Source: Arthrobacter sp. Leaf234
GTDB lineage: Bacteria > Actinomycetota > Actinomycetes > Actinomycetales > Micrococcaceae
Direction of reading: 5' to 3'
Assembly (NCBI RefSeq): GCF_001422665.1
Contig: NZ_LMLU01000001.1
Coordinates: 972,752-1,036,751 of the forward strand
Length of the DNA: 64,000 bases
Part shown: one piece after another, positions 55,187 to 64,000 of the stretch
How positions within the stretch are numbered: the stretch's first letter is position 1
How the letters are laid out: each line of letters starts with the position of its first letter
Made by a program: the position numbers and the translations under genes
The notes under the pieces: generated by a model
Databases searched by the model: none
Seen by the model: the letters and a program-made list of their open reading frames with translations, nothing else
What the model was told of the DNA's origin: nothing

Positions 55187-55990
55187 GTGGCAGGCAGGAA
55201 AGTGAAGCTCGAGGAGGGGGCTCCGGTCACCCTCAAGCGCCGTGCTCGGAAGATCAACCGGATCCTCGGTGAGACGTATCCGTACGCGGTCGCCGAACTC
55301 GACTTCAGGAACGCTTTCGAACTCCTCGTCGCGACCGTCCTGTCGGCGCAGACCACCGACGTCCGGGTGAACCTGACCACGCCGGCCCTGTTCGAGCGGT
55401 ATCCGGACGCCAGGACCCTGTCCGAGGCGGACGAGATGGAGCTGCAGGAGATCATTCGCCCCACCGGGTTCTACCGCGCGAAGGCGAACAGCCTCCTGTC
55501 CCTGTCCCGCCGCCTCGTCGACGACTACGACGGCGAGGTCCCGCCCTCGCTGGAGGATCTCGTGACGCTGCCCGGAGTGGGCCGCAAGACGGCCAATGTG
55601 GTGCTCGGCAACGCGTTCGGCGTTCCGGGCATCACGGTCGACACGCACTTCGGGCGTCTGGCCCGTCGCTTCCGGTGGACGGCATCGGACGATCCGGTGA
55701 AGGTCGAGATGGAGGTGGGCGTGCTGTTCGACCGCAAGGACTGGACCATGCTGTCCCACCACGTCGTCTTCCACGGCAGGCGGATCTGCCACGCCAAGAA
55801 GCCCGCCTGCGGTGTCTGCCCCGTCGCAGCCCTGTGCCCGTCCTACGGAGAGGGCGAGACGGACCCCGTCAAGGCAGCGAAACTCCTCAAGTACGAGCTC
55901 GCACCGGGACGCGAGGACCTCCTGGACCTCATGCGAGCGGGACGCACCCGGGCAGAGCTCCGCGAGGCAGGGCACGGACTGGGTGGCTGA
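55187..55990 (+). CDS. nth: Endonuclease III
   Basis: 267 residues. A base-excision DNA glycosylase with AP-lyase activity for oxidised pyrimidines. The helix-hairpin-helix [14 protein letters not shown] holds the catalytic Lys134, and Asp152 lies in [11 protein letters not shown]. The 4Fe-4S cluster cysteines are 201, 208, 211 and 217 (C-x6-C-x2-C-x5-C). I chose the GTG at 55187 because GGAAGGAAG is well spaced; an in-frame GTG at 55151 would add 12 residues. Confidence 0.95.
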   Translation: MAGRKVKLEEGAPVTLKRRARKINRILGETYPYAVAELDFRNAFELLVATVLSAQTTDVRVNLTTPALFERYPDARTLSEADEMELQEIIRPTGFYRAKANSLLSLSRRLVDDYDGEVPPSLEDLVTLPGVGRKTANVVLGNAFGVPGITVDTHFGRLARRFRWTASDDPVKVEMEVGVLFDRKDWTMLSHHVVFHGRRICHAKKPACGVCPVAALCPSYGEGETDPVKAAKLLKYELAPGREDLLDLMRAGRTRAELREAGHGLGG

Positions 55991-56077
55991 ATCATCGACG
56001 CCCAGGGGAAGGGGCGCAGCCTCACGGTCGACCGACCGTTGTCGGCCACGACGCTGCGCCCTGTCGGTCGGCCGGCG

Positions 56078-56764
56078 ATGAGCGTCCGCGACGACGTGTC
56101 CGTCTGGGTCCGCTCGATGCAGGGCACCGACGCGGCGCTCGTGCGGCCCGACGGCTGGCAGTTCGCCAGGCTCGATCCGGCACGAACCCGTCGTGCGGCC
56201 GTCCTGGTCCTGTTCGGCGTGCGACAGGATCGCAGCCCAGCGCCGGCTCCGGGCGACCTCACCCATGACGACCTCGATCTCCTGTTCGTGGTCCGCGCAG
56301 GCTCGCTGTCCCATCATCCCGGGCAGGTGGCGTTTCCCGGTGGGACCATCGATCCCGGTGACGTCGACGAGGGCGGCGCAGCGCTCCGTGAGGCGCGGGA
56401 GGAGACCGGCCTCGATCCCGAGGGAGTCGCGCTCCTCGGCCCGCTTCCGGAGGTCGGCCTCCCGGTCAGCAACTTCATGGTCACTCCCGTTCTCGCCTGG
56501 TGGGAGCGGCAGTCGCCGACCCACGCCGTGGACACTGCGGAATCCGAACTCGTCTTCCGGTGCCCCGTGAGTACCCTGCTCGACCCGGACCGCAGACGGA
56601 CGGCGTTCCTGGAACGCGACGGCTTCGTCAGCCGTACCCCGGCCTTCGTCACGCCCCACGCCGTGATCTGGGGATTCACGGCGATGCTTCTGGACGCGAT
56701 CTTCGACGGATTGGGGTGGACCCGCGCGTGGGACCGCTCGCTGGAGATCCCCGCACCGCTGTGA
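56078..56764 (+). CDS. CoA-type Nudix hydrolase
   Basis: 228 residues. LFVVRAGSLSHHPGQVAFPG followed by GTIDPGD is the UPF0035 signature of CoA pyrophosphatases, and the Nudix box continues ALREAREETGL. Asp replaces the first Glu of the Nudix box, as it does in several members of this group. It probably cleaves CoA or a related nucleotide. The start is uncertain: ATG 56078 or TTG 56039, neither with a clear Shine-Dalgarno. Its 3' end overlaps the convergent gene by 89 bp. Confidence 0.85.
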   Translation: MSVRDDVSVWVRSMQGTDAALVRPDGWQFARLDPARTRRAAVLVLFGVRQDRSPAPAPGDLTHDDLDLLFVVRAGSLSHHPGQVAFPGGTIDPGDVDEGGAALREAREETGLDPEGVALLGPLPEVGLPVSNFMVTPVLAWWERQSPTHAVDTAESELVFRCPVSTLLDPDRRRTAFLERDGFVSRTPAFVTPHAVIWGFTAMLLDAIFDGLGWTRAWDRSLEIPAPL

Positions 56765-58169
56765 GCCGGCCCGGGTTCTCCCCGAGCGGCACTGTCGAGG
56801 GTCTCGCCGGCAGGTAGCGTTCGCCCACGTGCGCCGGCAGGCCCACGAGCCCCTCGACGGTGTCGAGGCGTTCCTTCGTCCTGACCGCAGCGCTCGCGGC
56901 CGGGAGCAGCTGTGTCCCGACGCCCTTCGCCCGGACCAGTTCGAGCACGCGTTCCGGAGTGTTCCCCTGGGGCAGGACCGATCGCAGGACCGTCCGGCGG
57001 GTGGCGACCGGCAGGAGGCCGAGAGTGAGTGAAGCGGGATTGGAGAGGGCCAGGGAGACCGCCTTCGAATCAACGAACCTGACGGCGGCGGCTCCGACGG
57101 GGTGTACGAACCGCACTGCCGGCGCGAGCACCGAGAGTCGGGGGGAGGAGGCGGCATGCCAGGCCGTCACGGACAGGGTCCGTCGCGTCGGACCGACGAG
57201 CGAGGACAGGGCGGCCGGCGTTCGTGAGAGCGCATGCAGCCCGGTCGTGAGCCGACCCGCTCCCGGGAGACGTGCCGCGACCGCACCGACGGAGCGGGCC
57301 GCCGTGGTGAGCCGTGCCACGACGGCCTGCACCCGGATCACCATCTGCGCAGCCCGAGCCGCTCCGACGAGGGACGTGATCGCCGCCGATCCGCCGAGCG
57401 TCACGAAGCTCAGGGCGATGCCGACCCCCGCGAGAGCCGCGCATTCCAGCAGGAAGGAGTGCGTCTCGTCGATGAGTTCTTCGTGTGCGAGGGTGATGGC
57501 CTCTGCGAGCGAGCTGCAGGCGCCGGCGATGTCCCGCGCTGCCACCGCGATCTGCCGGCCGGTGTCCTGGATTGCAGCGTTCCTCGTGCGGAACTGCGTC
57601 AGGTCCGCCGAGGCGAGCCCTTGCACGGCGTCGCCGGCGACGGCCGCAGAACCGTCCATCCCTCCCTCGATCTGCGCGGCGAGCTCCCTCCATGCGGTGC
57701 TCGCGGATCGGAGCGCTTCAGGGTCTCCGGCCGGCCAGAGGACGCCCGCGATCCCCGCGACGATGTCCCAGCCAGGCGGAGGACAGCCCCTATTGCCGTC
57801 AGCGGCGGAGGGAAACACCCATGCCGGCCCGTCCGGACGGAACGCGGGCAGGAACGGGGTCATGAGGGCAGAGACACCCATCGACGCGATGTGCTCGGCC
57901 TGGAGGTACTTCCCAGCTGCGATGGCGAGAGCGCGCGAGGTGTCCGAGCAGGCGAGTTCGAGCTCGCGGCAGGCATCGGCCGCTTCGGCGGCGGCCGGAT
58001 CGTACGAGGCAGCCCAGTCGGACCCCAGGGCGTCCCAGCCCGCCATTCCACCGCTCCGTTCGAGGATCCCGCCCAGAACACCGACCGCATCGGAGATCCT
58101 GCTGCCCGCCGCCTCGACGAATGCGGACGCCTCCTCCATCCGGTCCGTGTCGATCCTCAGCGCGTGCAT
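56676..58169 (-). CDS. WXG100-like protein with hydrophobic midsection
   Basis: 497 residues from an ATG with GGGAGGGTGAG upstream. The first 95 residues form a helical WXG100/ESX-type hairpin: WDALGSDWAASYDPAAAEAA at the turn region, followed by a helix. A second helical part spans about 150-240, and a hydrophobic stretch at about 243-280 (LAGVGIALSFVTLGGSAAIT). The C-terminal 200 residues have no recognisable domain and the last 45 look disordered. It may be a type VII secretion substrate or a membrane-linked relative. No ESX genes are visible in the window. The C-terminal 89 bp overlap the Nudix gene. Confidence 0.65.
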   Translation of the reverse strand: MHALRIDTDRMEEASAFVEAAGSRISDAVGVLGGILERSGGMAGWDALGSDWAASYDPAAAEAADACRELELACSDTSRALAIAAGKYLQAEHIASMGVSALMTPFLPAFRPDGPAWVFPSAADGNRGCPPPGWDIVAGIAGVLWPAGDPEALRSASTAWRELAAQIEGGMDGSAAVAGDAVQGLASADLTQFRTRNAAIQDTGRQIAVAARDIAGACSSLAEAITLAHEELIDETHSFLLECAALAGVGIALSFVTLGGSAAITSLVGAARAAQMVIRVQAVVARLTTAARSVGAVAARLPGAGRLTTGLHALSRTPAALSSLVGPTRRTLSVTAWHAASSPRLSVLAPAVRFVHPVGAAAVRFVDSKAVSLALSNPASLTLGLLPVATRRTVLRSVLPQGNTPERVLELVRAKGVGTQLLPAASAAVRTKERLDTVEGLVGLPAHVGERYLPARPSTVPLGENPGRLTAVRGSPASGPTRGSTPIRRRSRPEASP

Positions 58170-58263
58170 CCAACTCACCCTCCCCTGTGTCCGTGCCACC
58201 GTACGGGCCGGACGATCTCCTCGGCCGGAAGGGCGGGGCGATGTGGACAACCCGGCGCGGGAG

Positions 58264-59961
58264 CTACTTGGCGTCCGCGTAGGAGCTGACGATCGCCGTC
58301 GTGATCGCGAAGTCGATGGGGATGTCACCGAAGATGAGTCGCGTCGCGGCTCGCGCAGCGTCCTCGAGCACGGCCTGCGCCTCCTCGGCGCGAGCGACGG
58401 GGACGTGGAGCATCACCTCGTCGTGGAGGAAGAAGGCGATGCGGCTGCGTGGCTCAGGAAAAGCCGCCGTCGCGATGCGCCGCCGCACCTCCGCCAACCA
58501 GCACAGGGCCCATTCGGCAGCGGAGGCCTGCACCACGAAATTACGGGTGAACCGTCCGCGGGCCCGCGCCGCGCTGTCGGCGCGACGCTGTTCCTCCGCC
58601 GTCGTCGTCCGCTGCCGCGCGAACCATTCCTCCGACGCGGGAGGGCACCCGCGGCCCAGGTAGCTCGAGACGCCCCCACCCGTCTCGCCGGCCCGCGCCG
58701 CGGCCTCGACGACACCGATCGCGCGCGGGTAGGCGCGTGTCAGCTGGGGCATGAGTCTGCCGGACTCGCCGCTCGTGGCCCCGTACATGGCCCCGAGCAT
58801 GGCCAGCTTCGCCTTCGACCGGTCACCTCCGAAGCCCTGGTCGGCGATGCCCTGGTACAGGTCGCGGCCGCGTGCCGCAGCCGCCAACGCGGAATCACGA
58901 CCGAGGGCCGCCAGGACCCGGGGTTCGAGCTGCGCGGCATCGGCGACGACGAAGCACTGACCGTCGTCCGGCCGGACGGCGTCACGTACCTGGCGAGGGA
59001 TCTGCAGCGCCCCACCCCCGCGGGACGCCCACCGACCGGACACCACTCCACCGACGACGTACTCGGGGCGGAAGCGTCCGTCGCGCACCCACGTGTCGAG
59101 CCAGATCCACCCGTTCGCCGTGAGGAGACGGGACAGCTTCTTGTACGCCAGGAGCGGTCCGATGGCCGGGTGATGATGCTGCTCCAGCTCCCAGGAGCGG
59201 GTTGTCCTCACCTCGATTCCCGCGCGATGCAGCGCCCTCAGCATGTCCTGCGGGGAGTCGGGATTCAGCGCAGGGCTGGCGAGGGCAGTCCGCAGTGCGT
59301 CGGCCAGCCGCTCGAGTTCCACCGGCCGCACTCCTTCCCGAGGTCTCGGTCCGAGGGTCCGTTCGAGAAGGTCCTCATGAACGTCCCGCCGCCACGGCAG
59401 GCCGGAGTGCTCCATCTCCGCAGCGATCAGTCCGCCCGCGGACTCGGCGGCGATCAGGAGGGAGAGCCTGGTGTGGTCCGTGGTTCCTGCGCTCGCAGCG
59501 AGCTGGTTCCGGAACTCTTCGACGACCTCGTCGAGGCGAGGGCCCGTGGGCTCCTGGGGTTGGTCGAACAGCGAATGCTGGTTGGCGGCCACCGGTGGCG
59601 GCAGGAGGGTGCGAGGCGGCTCCGTCCCGTCACCGCTCGGCCCGTTCGCCCTCAGCGCGTCGAGGTAGGGTGACGCGCCGGAAGAAGGCGAGTTCGTCAG
59701 GATCGTGCGGGTCAGGGCCAGATCCCAACAGCGGTCGACATCCGAACCTGCGCGCAGCAGATCCGGGTACCACTGCCGCGTACTGCTCCAGACCCACCTC
59801 GGCCGGCCCGACTCCTCGGTCGCCACGACCGACGGTAGCTCCCGGCGGGAGACCGTTCGGGCCCCGCCGACAAGGGCCCCGCCGACGTCGAGACGCTGCA
59901 GCTGGACGTCACCGGGATCAGCGCGCCCGGACGGCGGCGCCACGGCGATGTACATGCCCAT
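58264..59961 (-). CDS. Family A DNA polymerase, PolA-like (degenerate exonuclease domain)
   Basis: 565 residues. The C-terminal half is a PolI-type polymerase: motif A VADAAQLEPRVLAALG (a variant of DYSQIELR that keeps the catalytic Asp), motif B RSKAKLAMLGAMYG and motif C FFLHDEVMLHVP. The N-terminal 200 residues occupy the place of the 3'-5' exonuclease but lack visible DEDD residues. Actinobacteria carry this protein beside the main PolA; its role is not settled. I chose the ATG at 59961; Met3 is also possible. It is divergent from the tad operon. Confidence 0.87.
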   Translation of the reverse strand: MGMYIAVAPPSGRADPGDVQLQRLDVGGALVGGARTVSRRELPSVVATEESGRPRWVWSSTRQWYPDLLRAGSDVDRCWDLALTRTILTNSPSSGASPYLDALRANGPSGDGTEPPRTLLPPPVAANQHSLFDQPQEPTGPRLDEVVEEFRNQLAASAGTTDHTRLSLLIAAESAGGLIAAEMEHSGLPWRRDVHEDLLERTLGPRPREGVRPVELERLADALRTALASPALNPDSPQDMLRALHRAGIEVRTTRSWELEQHHHPAIGPLLAYKKLSRLLTANGWIWLDTWVRDGRFRPEYVVGGVVSGRWASRGGGALQIPRQVRDAVRPDDGQCFVVADAAQLEPRVLAALGRDSALAAAARGRDLYQGIADQGFGGDRSKAKLAMLGAMYGATSGESGRLMPQLTRAYPRAIGVVEAAARAGETGGGVSSYLGRGCPPASEEWFARQRTTTAEEQRRADSAARARGRFTRNFVVQASAAEWALCWLAEVRRRIATAAFPEPRSRIAFFLHDEVMLHVPVARAEEAQAVLEDAARAATRLIFGDIPIDFAITTAIVSSYADAK

Positions 59962-60071
59962 ATTGTCGGCCGTCCCGGTGTCATTCCTGCAATCCGCAGC
60001 CTTTCCGCCTGCTTGTCCACATAGCCGTACCACCGCCCCGCCGCCACCTCATGGAGATCGAGGCTTGGGTC

Positions 60072-61148
60072 ATGACTCAGCAGGGGTGGAAGGTCGATAC
60101 CGCGCAATGCGGGGTCGTCCTCGCGGGTGGATCGCAGTTCATCAGGGATCAGGTCGCCCGGGCCTGCGCTGCCGCCGGTATCGCTCCGGTCCTCGTGAAC
60201 GGTCTCGCCGAGGCGCTTCACCTCGACCCCGAGGTACTGCTGGTGGGTGTGGACGCACCCCTCGACCAACTCTCGGCGACGCGTGACGTGATCGTGGTTG
60301 CCGCGGCGGACGAGGAGGCCCGTGTGTGGGGGAAGGCGGCCCATCTCGCATCGTCCCGGGTGGTCATCGTGCCGCAGGGCGGCGGGTGGCTGGCCGAACA
60401 CCTCGGACGTCGCCTCCATCCGGCGACCGGTGGGTCCGTGATCGGATTCACCGGCTCCTCGGGTGGTTGCGGTGTCAGCTCCTTCGCCTTCTGGTGCGCG
60501 CGGGCGCTGTCCCGCGAAGGGCACAGGACGCTGCTGGTGGACGGACACCCCGCCGGCGGGGGACTGGAGGTGAGCATCGGCTGGGAGGAACATCCGGGCG
60601 TCCGGTGGGAGGACCTGGACGGTATCCGGGGAACGCTCAACGCGGATCAGCTCTCCTCCGCCCTGCCGACGGTCAAGGACCTGTCGGTCCTGTCCCACAG
60701 GGCGCCGTCGGGAGACCGGGCCAGAGGGGGACTGCCGGCCACGGCCGAAGCGGGTGGGATCGTCCTTGATGCCGCCCGTGCCGGATTCGACCTCACCCTC
60801 GTCGACCTTCCCTCCGGGCACGCCGGCGGCGGCCCGCTGGTGCAGCTGTGCGATGCCCTCGTCCTCCTCGTGCCGTCCCGTCCGCGCGGCATCACGGCGG
60901 CCGGTGCCGCCCTCCGCTCCCATGCGGCACTTCCGGTCACCGTCGTGCTGCGAGGCCCCGTCACCGATGGGCTCGATGCATGGTGCGTCGCGGAGATGCT
61001 GGGGGTGCCGGGTCCGCTCCCGCTCCTCCCGTCCGTCCGCGGCGCGTCCGCTGCCGAGGTGAGCGGCCGCCAGGCCGACCTCCGTCTGCCGCGGAAGGCG
61101 CGGAGAACCGTCGATACGATCTGCCGGGTCCTCAGGGGGCCGGCATGA
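60072..61148 (+). CDS. TadZ/CpaE-like P-loop protein (Ssd, septum-site determining)
   Basis: 358 residues. An N-terminal receiver-like domain (about 10-110) precedes a MinD/ParA-type ATPase fold. The P-loop is altered to GSSGGCGVSSF (128-138), without the usual lysines, and DLTLVDLPSGHAGG is the switch region. Actinobacterial Ssd proteins (Rv3660c) show the same change. It probably positions the pilus assembly machine. I chose the ATG at 60072, which has GAGG 8 nt upstream; another ATG lies 7 codons before. Its stop overlaps cpaF in an ATGA. Confidence 0.88.
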   Translation: MTQQGWKVDTAQCGVVLAGGSQFIRDQVARACAAAGIAPVLVNGLAEALHLDPEVLLVGVDAPLDQLSATRDVIVVAAADEEARVWGKAAHLASSRVVIVPQGGGWLAEHLGRRLHPATGGSVIGFTGSSGGCGVSSFAFWCARALSREGHRTLLVDGHPAGGGLEVSIGWEEHPGVRWEDLDGIRGTLNADQLSSALPTVKDLSVLSHRAPSGDRARGGLPATAEAGGIVLDAARAGFDLTLVDLPSGHAGGGPLVQLCDALVLLVPSRPRGITAAGAALRSHAALPVTVVLRGPVTDGLDAWCVAEMLGVPGPLPLLPSVRGASAAEVSGRQADLRLPRKARRTVDTICRVLRGPA

Positions 61149-62482
61149 CGCACGGGAGATCGGCGGCGGGCCGGACGCGCCGCGAGATCCGGCTTTCGTC
61201 GGAGCAGCCCGGTCGCCGCAGCACGGATGCGTCGGGGGTCCTCCGCCCGGAGCATGGGCACCGCGATGCTGCCCTCGTGGACTCCGTCAGACGGGCGGTG
61301 CTGGCCGGCGAGGTGGCCGCGACGGATGCTTCCTTCGCGGGCGCGATCGGGTCCACCGGCAGGTTGCTCGGGTCGGAGGGCGTCCTGACCGCTCTCGATC
61401 TCGTCCGGGCCGAGCTCGAGGGTCTCGGACCGCTGGAGCAGTTGGTCGCCGATCCCACGGTCACCGACATCCTCGTGAACGGGCCCGAGGACGTATGGGT
61501 CGACGGTCCCGACGGATTACAGCGGATCGGGCGGATCTTCACCGCGGACGCGGAGGTGCGGACGCTGGCCGTCCGGTTGGTCGCGGCCGGGGGGCGGCGT
61601 CTTGATGACGGGTGTCCGGCCGTCGACGTCCAGCTCGACGGGTTCCGTGTTCATGCGGTGCTTCCGCCGATCTCGACCGCAGGTACGCTCCTGTCCATCC
61701 GGATCCGCAGGCGGCGTGTCTTCACGTTGGAGGAGCTGGTGGCGTCCGGGGCCGTGGCGCCGGTGATGGCGCAGGCCCTGACCCTGATGATGCAGGCGCG
61801 GCTGAATTTCCTGATCAGCGGCGCCACGGGTACGGGGAAGACCACCTTGCTCTCCACCTTGCTCGGGCTCGCGTCGCCGCAGGAGAGGTTGGTGCTGGTC
61901 GAGGACGCGGCGGAACTCGATCCCGCTCATCCGCACACGGTGGGTCTGCAGGCACGGCACGGGAACCTCGAGGGGGCCGGCGTCCTCGACCTCACCGAAC
62001 TGGTTCGCCAGGCCCTGAGGATGCGGCCGGACCGCCTGGTCGTCGGGGAGTGCCGTGGCGCCGAGGTCAGGGAGCTCCTGGCCGCGATGAACACGGGTCA
62101 CGACGGAGGTGGCGGGACCATCCATGCGAATTCAGCGGAGGCCGTACCCGCACGGCTCAGTGCGCTCGCCGCACTGGCGGGTCTGACACCCGAGGCACTC
62201 GACCGCCAGGCGGCCAGCGCACTCGACGTCGTGGTGCACGTCGCCCGAGACGGCCGTGGGCGGCACGTCGGGAGCCTGAACCTCCTCCGACTCGAGCGGG
62301 CTGCCGGGCTGGTCGTCGACCCCGTCCTCGTCGACGCCGGGCGGGGTTGCTTCCGGTCCGGCGGGTGGGTCGATTTCGCGCGGCGTGTTGGCTGGACCGG
62401 TCCTGTGCCGGAGCTCGCGGTCGAAGCCCGGTGTCCGGCCCGCACGGCCCGCACGGCCCGCACGGCCCGCACGGTCCCATGA
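61145..62482 (+). CDS. tadA: TadA/CpaF secretion ATPase
   Basis: 445 residues. A type II/IV secretion ATPase that powers pilus assembly. The Walker A is GATGTGKTT (226-234); VLVEDAAELDP, then RPDRLVVGECRGAEVRELLA and GHDGGGGTIHANSAE are the Asp box, Walker B and His box. The last residues are a run of Ala-Arg-Thr repeats. It overlaps both its upstream and its downstream gene by ATGA, so the four tad genes form one translationally coupled unit. Confidence 0.94.
   Translation: MTHGRSAAGRTRREIRLSSEQPGRRSTDASGVLRPEHGHRDAALVDSVRRAVLAGEVAATDASFAGAIGSTGRLLGSEGVLTALDLVRAELEGLGPLEQLVADPTVTDILVNGPEDVWVDGPDGLQRIGRIFTADAEVRTLAVRLVAAGGRRLDDGCPAVDVQLDGFRVHAVLPPISTAGTLLSIRIRRRRVFTLEELVASGAVAPVMAQALTLMMQARLNFLISGATGTGKTTLLSTLLGLASPQERLVLVEDAAELDPAHPHTVGLQARHGNLEGAGVLDLTELVRQALRMRPDRLVVGECRGAEVRELLAAMNTGHDGGGGTIHANSAEAVPARLSALAALAGLTPEALDRQAASALDVVVHVARDGRGRHVGSLNLLRLERAAGLVVDPVLVDAGRGCFRSGGWVDFARRVGWTGPVPELAVEARCPARTARTARTARTVP
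62441..62475 (+). repeat. 9-bp tandem repeat at the end of the tadA gene
   Basis: About four copies of CCCGCACGG encode Ala-Arg-Thr repeats just before the tadA stop. Copy number changes would not shift the frame. Confidence 0.8.
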
Positions 62483-63249
62483 CCGGGGCAGCAGTGGCCC
62501 TGTTGCTCGTGCTCGCCGTCCTCGTACTCGCGGATCCGGGCAGGCCCGTCCGTCACGAAGGCGCAGTGGCTTCCGCCGGTCGGAGGGCCGTGGGACGTCC
62601 GCCCGGGGTCCTCCGGCTCCGATGGCGATTCGGGCGCATGCCGGGGTCGGAGTCGGTGGAGGAGCTACCCCTGTTCGTCCGCCAGATGGCCGGCCTGCTC
62701 AGGGCGGGGAGACCTCCCTCCGTGCTGTGGATCGATCTGGAGGGTGTGTATGCGAAGGAGGGCACCGGGTTCGCCGCCCGGGCGAGGCCAGTGATCTCGG
62801 CGGCACGGCGGGCGTCCGCCTTGGGCCTGAGTGTCCCGGAAACCCTGAGCGACGCCCTCGGTGTCGCACCGCAGGACACCACGGGGGGCTTCCTGACCGA
62901 GGCGGTCGGTCGTCTCTGGGGAGATCTTGCGGCGTGCCTGGCCGTGGCGGAGAGGAGCGGTGCCCCGCTGGCCACGATCCTGGACCACTACGCCGACCAG
63001 TTGGAGGCCGAGTTCGCGGGGCGGGCCGCGAGGGAGAGGGCTCTTGCCGGACCGCGCGCCACGGTCGTCCTCCTGACCTGGCTGCCCGTCGTCGGACTGT
63101 TGCTCGGCTTCGCGCTGGGCGTCGATCCGGTGCAGGTGCTGTCCACCGACCCATGGGGGCGGTCAGCTCTCTGCACGGGCGTGCTGCTCATGGTCGTCGC
63201 GCGGTGGTGGTCGGGGCGCCTCGTCCGACGAGCGGAATCGACCTCCTGA
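62479..63249 (+). CDS. tadB: TadB-like pilus assembly membrane protein
   Basis: 256 residues of the type II secretion F family. An N-terminal helix (about 3-18) is followed by a cytoplasmic helical domain (LPLFVRQMAGLLRAGRPPSV) and two C-terminal helices (about 195-215 and 228-246). It forms the inner-membrane platform with TadC. It is coupled to tadA (ATGA) and to tadC (TGATG). Confidence 0.87.
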   Translation: MTGAAVALLLVLAVLVLADPGRPVRHEGAVASAGRRAVGRPPGVLRLRWRFGRMPGSESVEELPLFVRQMAGLLRAGRPPSVLWIDLEGVYAKEGTGFAARARPVISAARRASALGLSVPETLSDALGVAPQDTTGGFLTEAVGRLWGDLAACLAVAERSGAPLATILDHYADQLEAEFAGRAARERALAGPRATVVLLTWLPVVGLLLGFALGVDPVQVLSTDPWGRSALCTGVLLMVVARWWSGRLVRRAESTS

Positions 63250-63851
63250 TGGAGGGTGTGCTGACGGCGCTGCTGCTCGCTGCAGGGACGATCCTCCTCT
63301 CTCTGCACCCACCTCGGACCAGGCGCGCACCGGTGCCGTCGCGACGCTCCCGCGAGCGGCGGGGTGTGGACGACGCGCCCCTGCTCCTCGACCTGGTGGC
63401 GGCGATGCTCGACGCGGGGTCCTCGGTCGAGAACGCCCTGGCTGCGGTTGCCTCGGTGGCGGACGTCGACGTCGGTACCCCACTGAGCCGGGTTCATCAG
63501 GCGCGACGTCTCGGAGCCGCCTGGGACGACGCTTGGGAGATGGCGGTGACGACGAGGACGGAGCCGGTCGGCCGGCCACGCGTTCCCCTGCGTGGAGGGG
63601 AGCAGCGCGCCGCAGGGACCGTTGGTGCCGTGCGTCGCGGACTCCAGTTCGCGGTCACGACCGGCGCCCCGTCAGCCGAACTGCTGCGGGCACACGCCCT
63701 GCAGATCCGGCGTCGCCGCATCAGCGCAGGAGAGCGGAAGGCAGCGGCGCTCGGGGTGCACCTCGTCCTGCCGCTGGGACTCTGCTCCCTGCCGGCGTTC
63801 ATCTGCCTCGGCGTCGTTCCCGTGGTCCTCGGTCTCCTGCCGGCGCTCTAG
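63249..63851 (+). CDS. tadC: TadC-like pilus assembly membrane protein
   Basis: 200 residues. An N-terminal hydrophobic helix is followed by LLLDLVAAMLDAGSSVENAL, typical of T2SF domains, and a C-terminal hydrophobic pair (about 165-200). It is short, like other actinobacterial TadC proteins. It begins one base before the end of tadB. The pilin gene is expected to the right of the window. Confidence 0.85.
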   Translation: MEGVLTALLLAAGTILLSLHPPRTRRAPVPSRRSRERRGVDDAPLLLDLVAAMLDAGSSVENALAAVASVADVDVGTPLSRVHQARRLGAAWDDAWEMAVTTRTEPVGRPRVPLRGGEQRAAGTVGAVRRGLQFAVTTGAPSAELLRAHALQIRRRRISAGERKAAALGVHLVLPLGLCSLPAFICLGVVPVVLGLLPAL

Positions 63852-63890
63852 GCGGGTCCATCGGCGTGCTCCGTCGGTTCCGCTCATGCC

Positions 63891-64000
63891 GTGCCCGCTC
63901 CATCCGGTCCGGCGACCGCCGGCGGGCCCTGCCAGGTCAGGGTCGTCGACCCCGGTCTGGCCGAGTCCGGCTCGGACGTCAGCCCCCTCCTGGCCGTGAC
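63891..64000 (+). CDS. Possible start of the next tad-locus gene (partial)
   Basis: From a GTG at 63891 the frame stays open to the right edge, with strongly GC-biased third positions. The visible 36 residues (VPAPSGPATAGGPCQVRVVD and onward) match no family I know. In related tad loci a small DUF4244 pilin-like gene follows tadC, so this may be its N-terminus. The start and the call are both uncertain. Confidence 0.25.
   Translation, partial: MPAPSGPATAGGPCQVRVVDPGLAESGSDVSPLLAV

Overview
The window is very GC-rich DNA with GC-biased third codon positions, actinobacterial gene families and many four-base ATGA start/stop overlaps. Gene content (xylose isomerase with ROK and LacI regulators, GH10 xylanases, PPK2, DUF3073, DUF5996, DUF2332) points to a soil member of the Micrococcaceae such as Arthrobacter. 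From 31 kb rightward the genes are those of a block well known from Mycobacterium tuberculosis (about Rv3683 to Rv3657c: metallophosphoesterase, ponA2, RidA, crp, nth, Nudix, marP, acs, dppABCD, ssd, tad genes), but partly reshuffled.

Layout. 0-1.7 kb: a septum-formation-family membrane protein cut by the left edge and a DUF3073 protein. 1.7-15.4 kb: a xylan and xylose region with a ROK repressor, two LacI repressors, xylAB, a secreted GH10 xylanase and a 1015-residue modular xylanase with a deacetylase-like domain; PPK2, a histidine phosphatase and a membrane protein lie inside it. 15.7-25.9 kb: purine synthesis (purF-purM at the end of a six-gene minus-strand run; purD-purC on the plus strand), an L-asparaginase II and a molybdopterin oxidoreductase. 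26-31 kb: a secreted protein, tRNA-Pro(CGG) and a heterodimeric ABC exporter. 31-39.5 kb: cell-wall and housekeeping genes including a class A PBP, RidA, Crp and a MarP-type protease. 39.7-48.4 kb: a dipeptide ABC transporter whose ATPase gene is separated from dppABC and inverted. 48.5-53.5 kb: aroQ with an MHS transporter, TetR with Ohr, and acs. 53.8-64 kb: nth, a CoA-type Nudix enzyme, a WXG100-like protein, a family A DNA polymerase and a tad pilus operon that runs off the right edge.

The standout is a complete retron at 44.7-46.5 kb, lying between the two parts of the dipeptide transporter. A retron-type reverse transcriptase (YADD, VTG and an NAxxH-like X motif) is preceded by a 159-nt noncoding RNA candidate. 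That candidate has a 16-bp a1/a2 duplex, two adjacent msr stem-loops, one long msd hairpin, and a TAGGGT -10 element placed so that transcription would begin at the first base of a1. The RT has an N-terminal extension of about 175 residues, and no familiar retron effector gene is adjacent.

The sequence also shows several regulatory circuits: an inverted repeat over the xylA -10 element, a 20-bp operator between a LacI gene and the xylanase it faces, a palindrome between tetR and ohr, and Crp-type sites upstream of acs and of crp itself.
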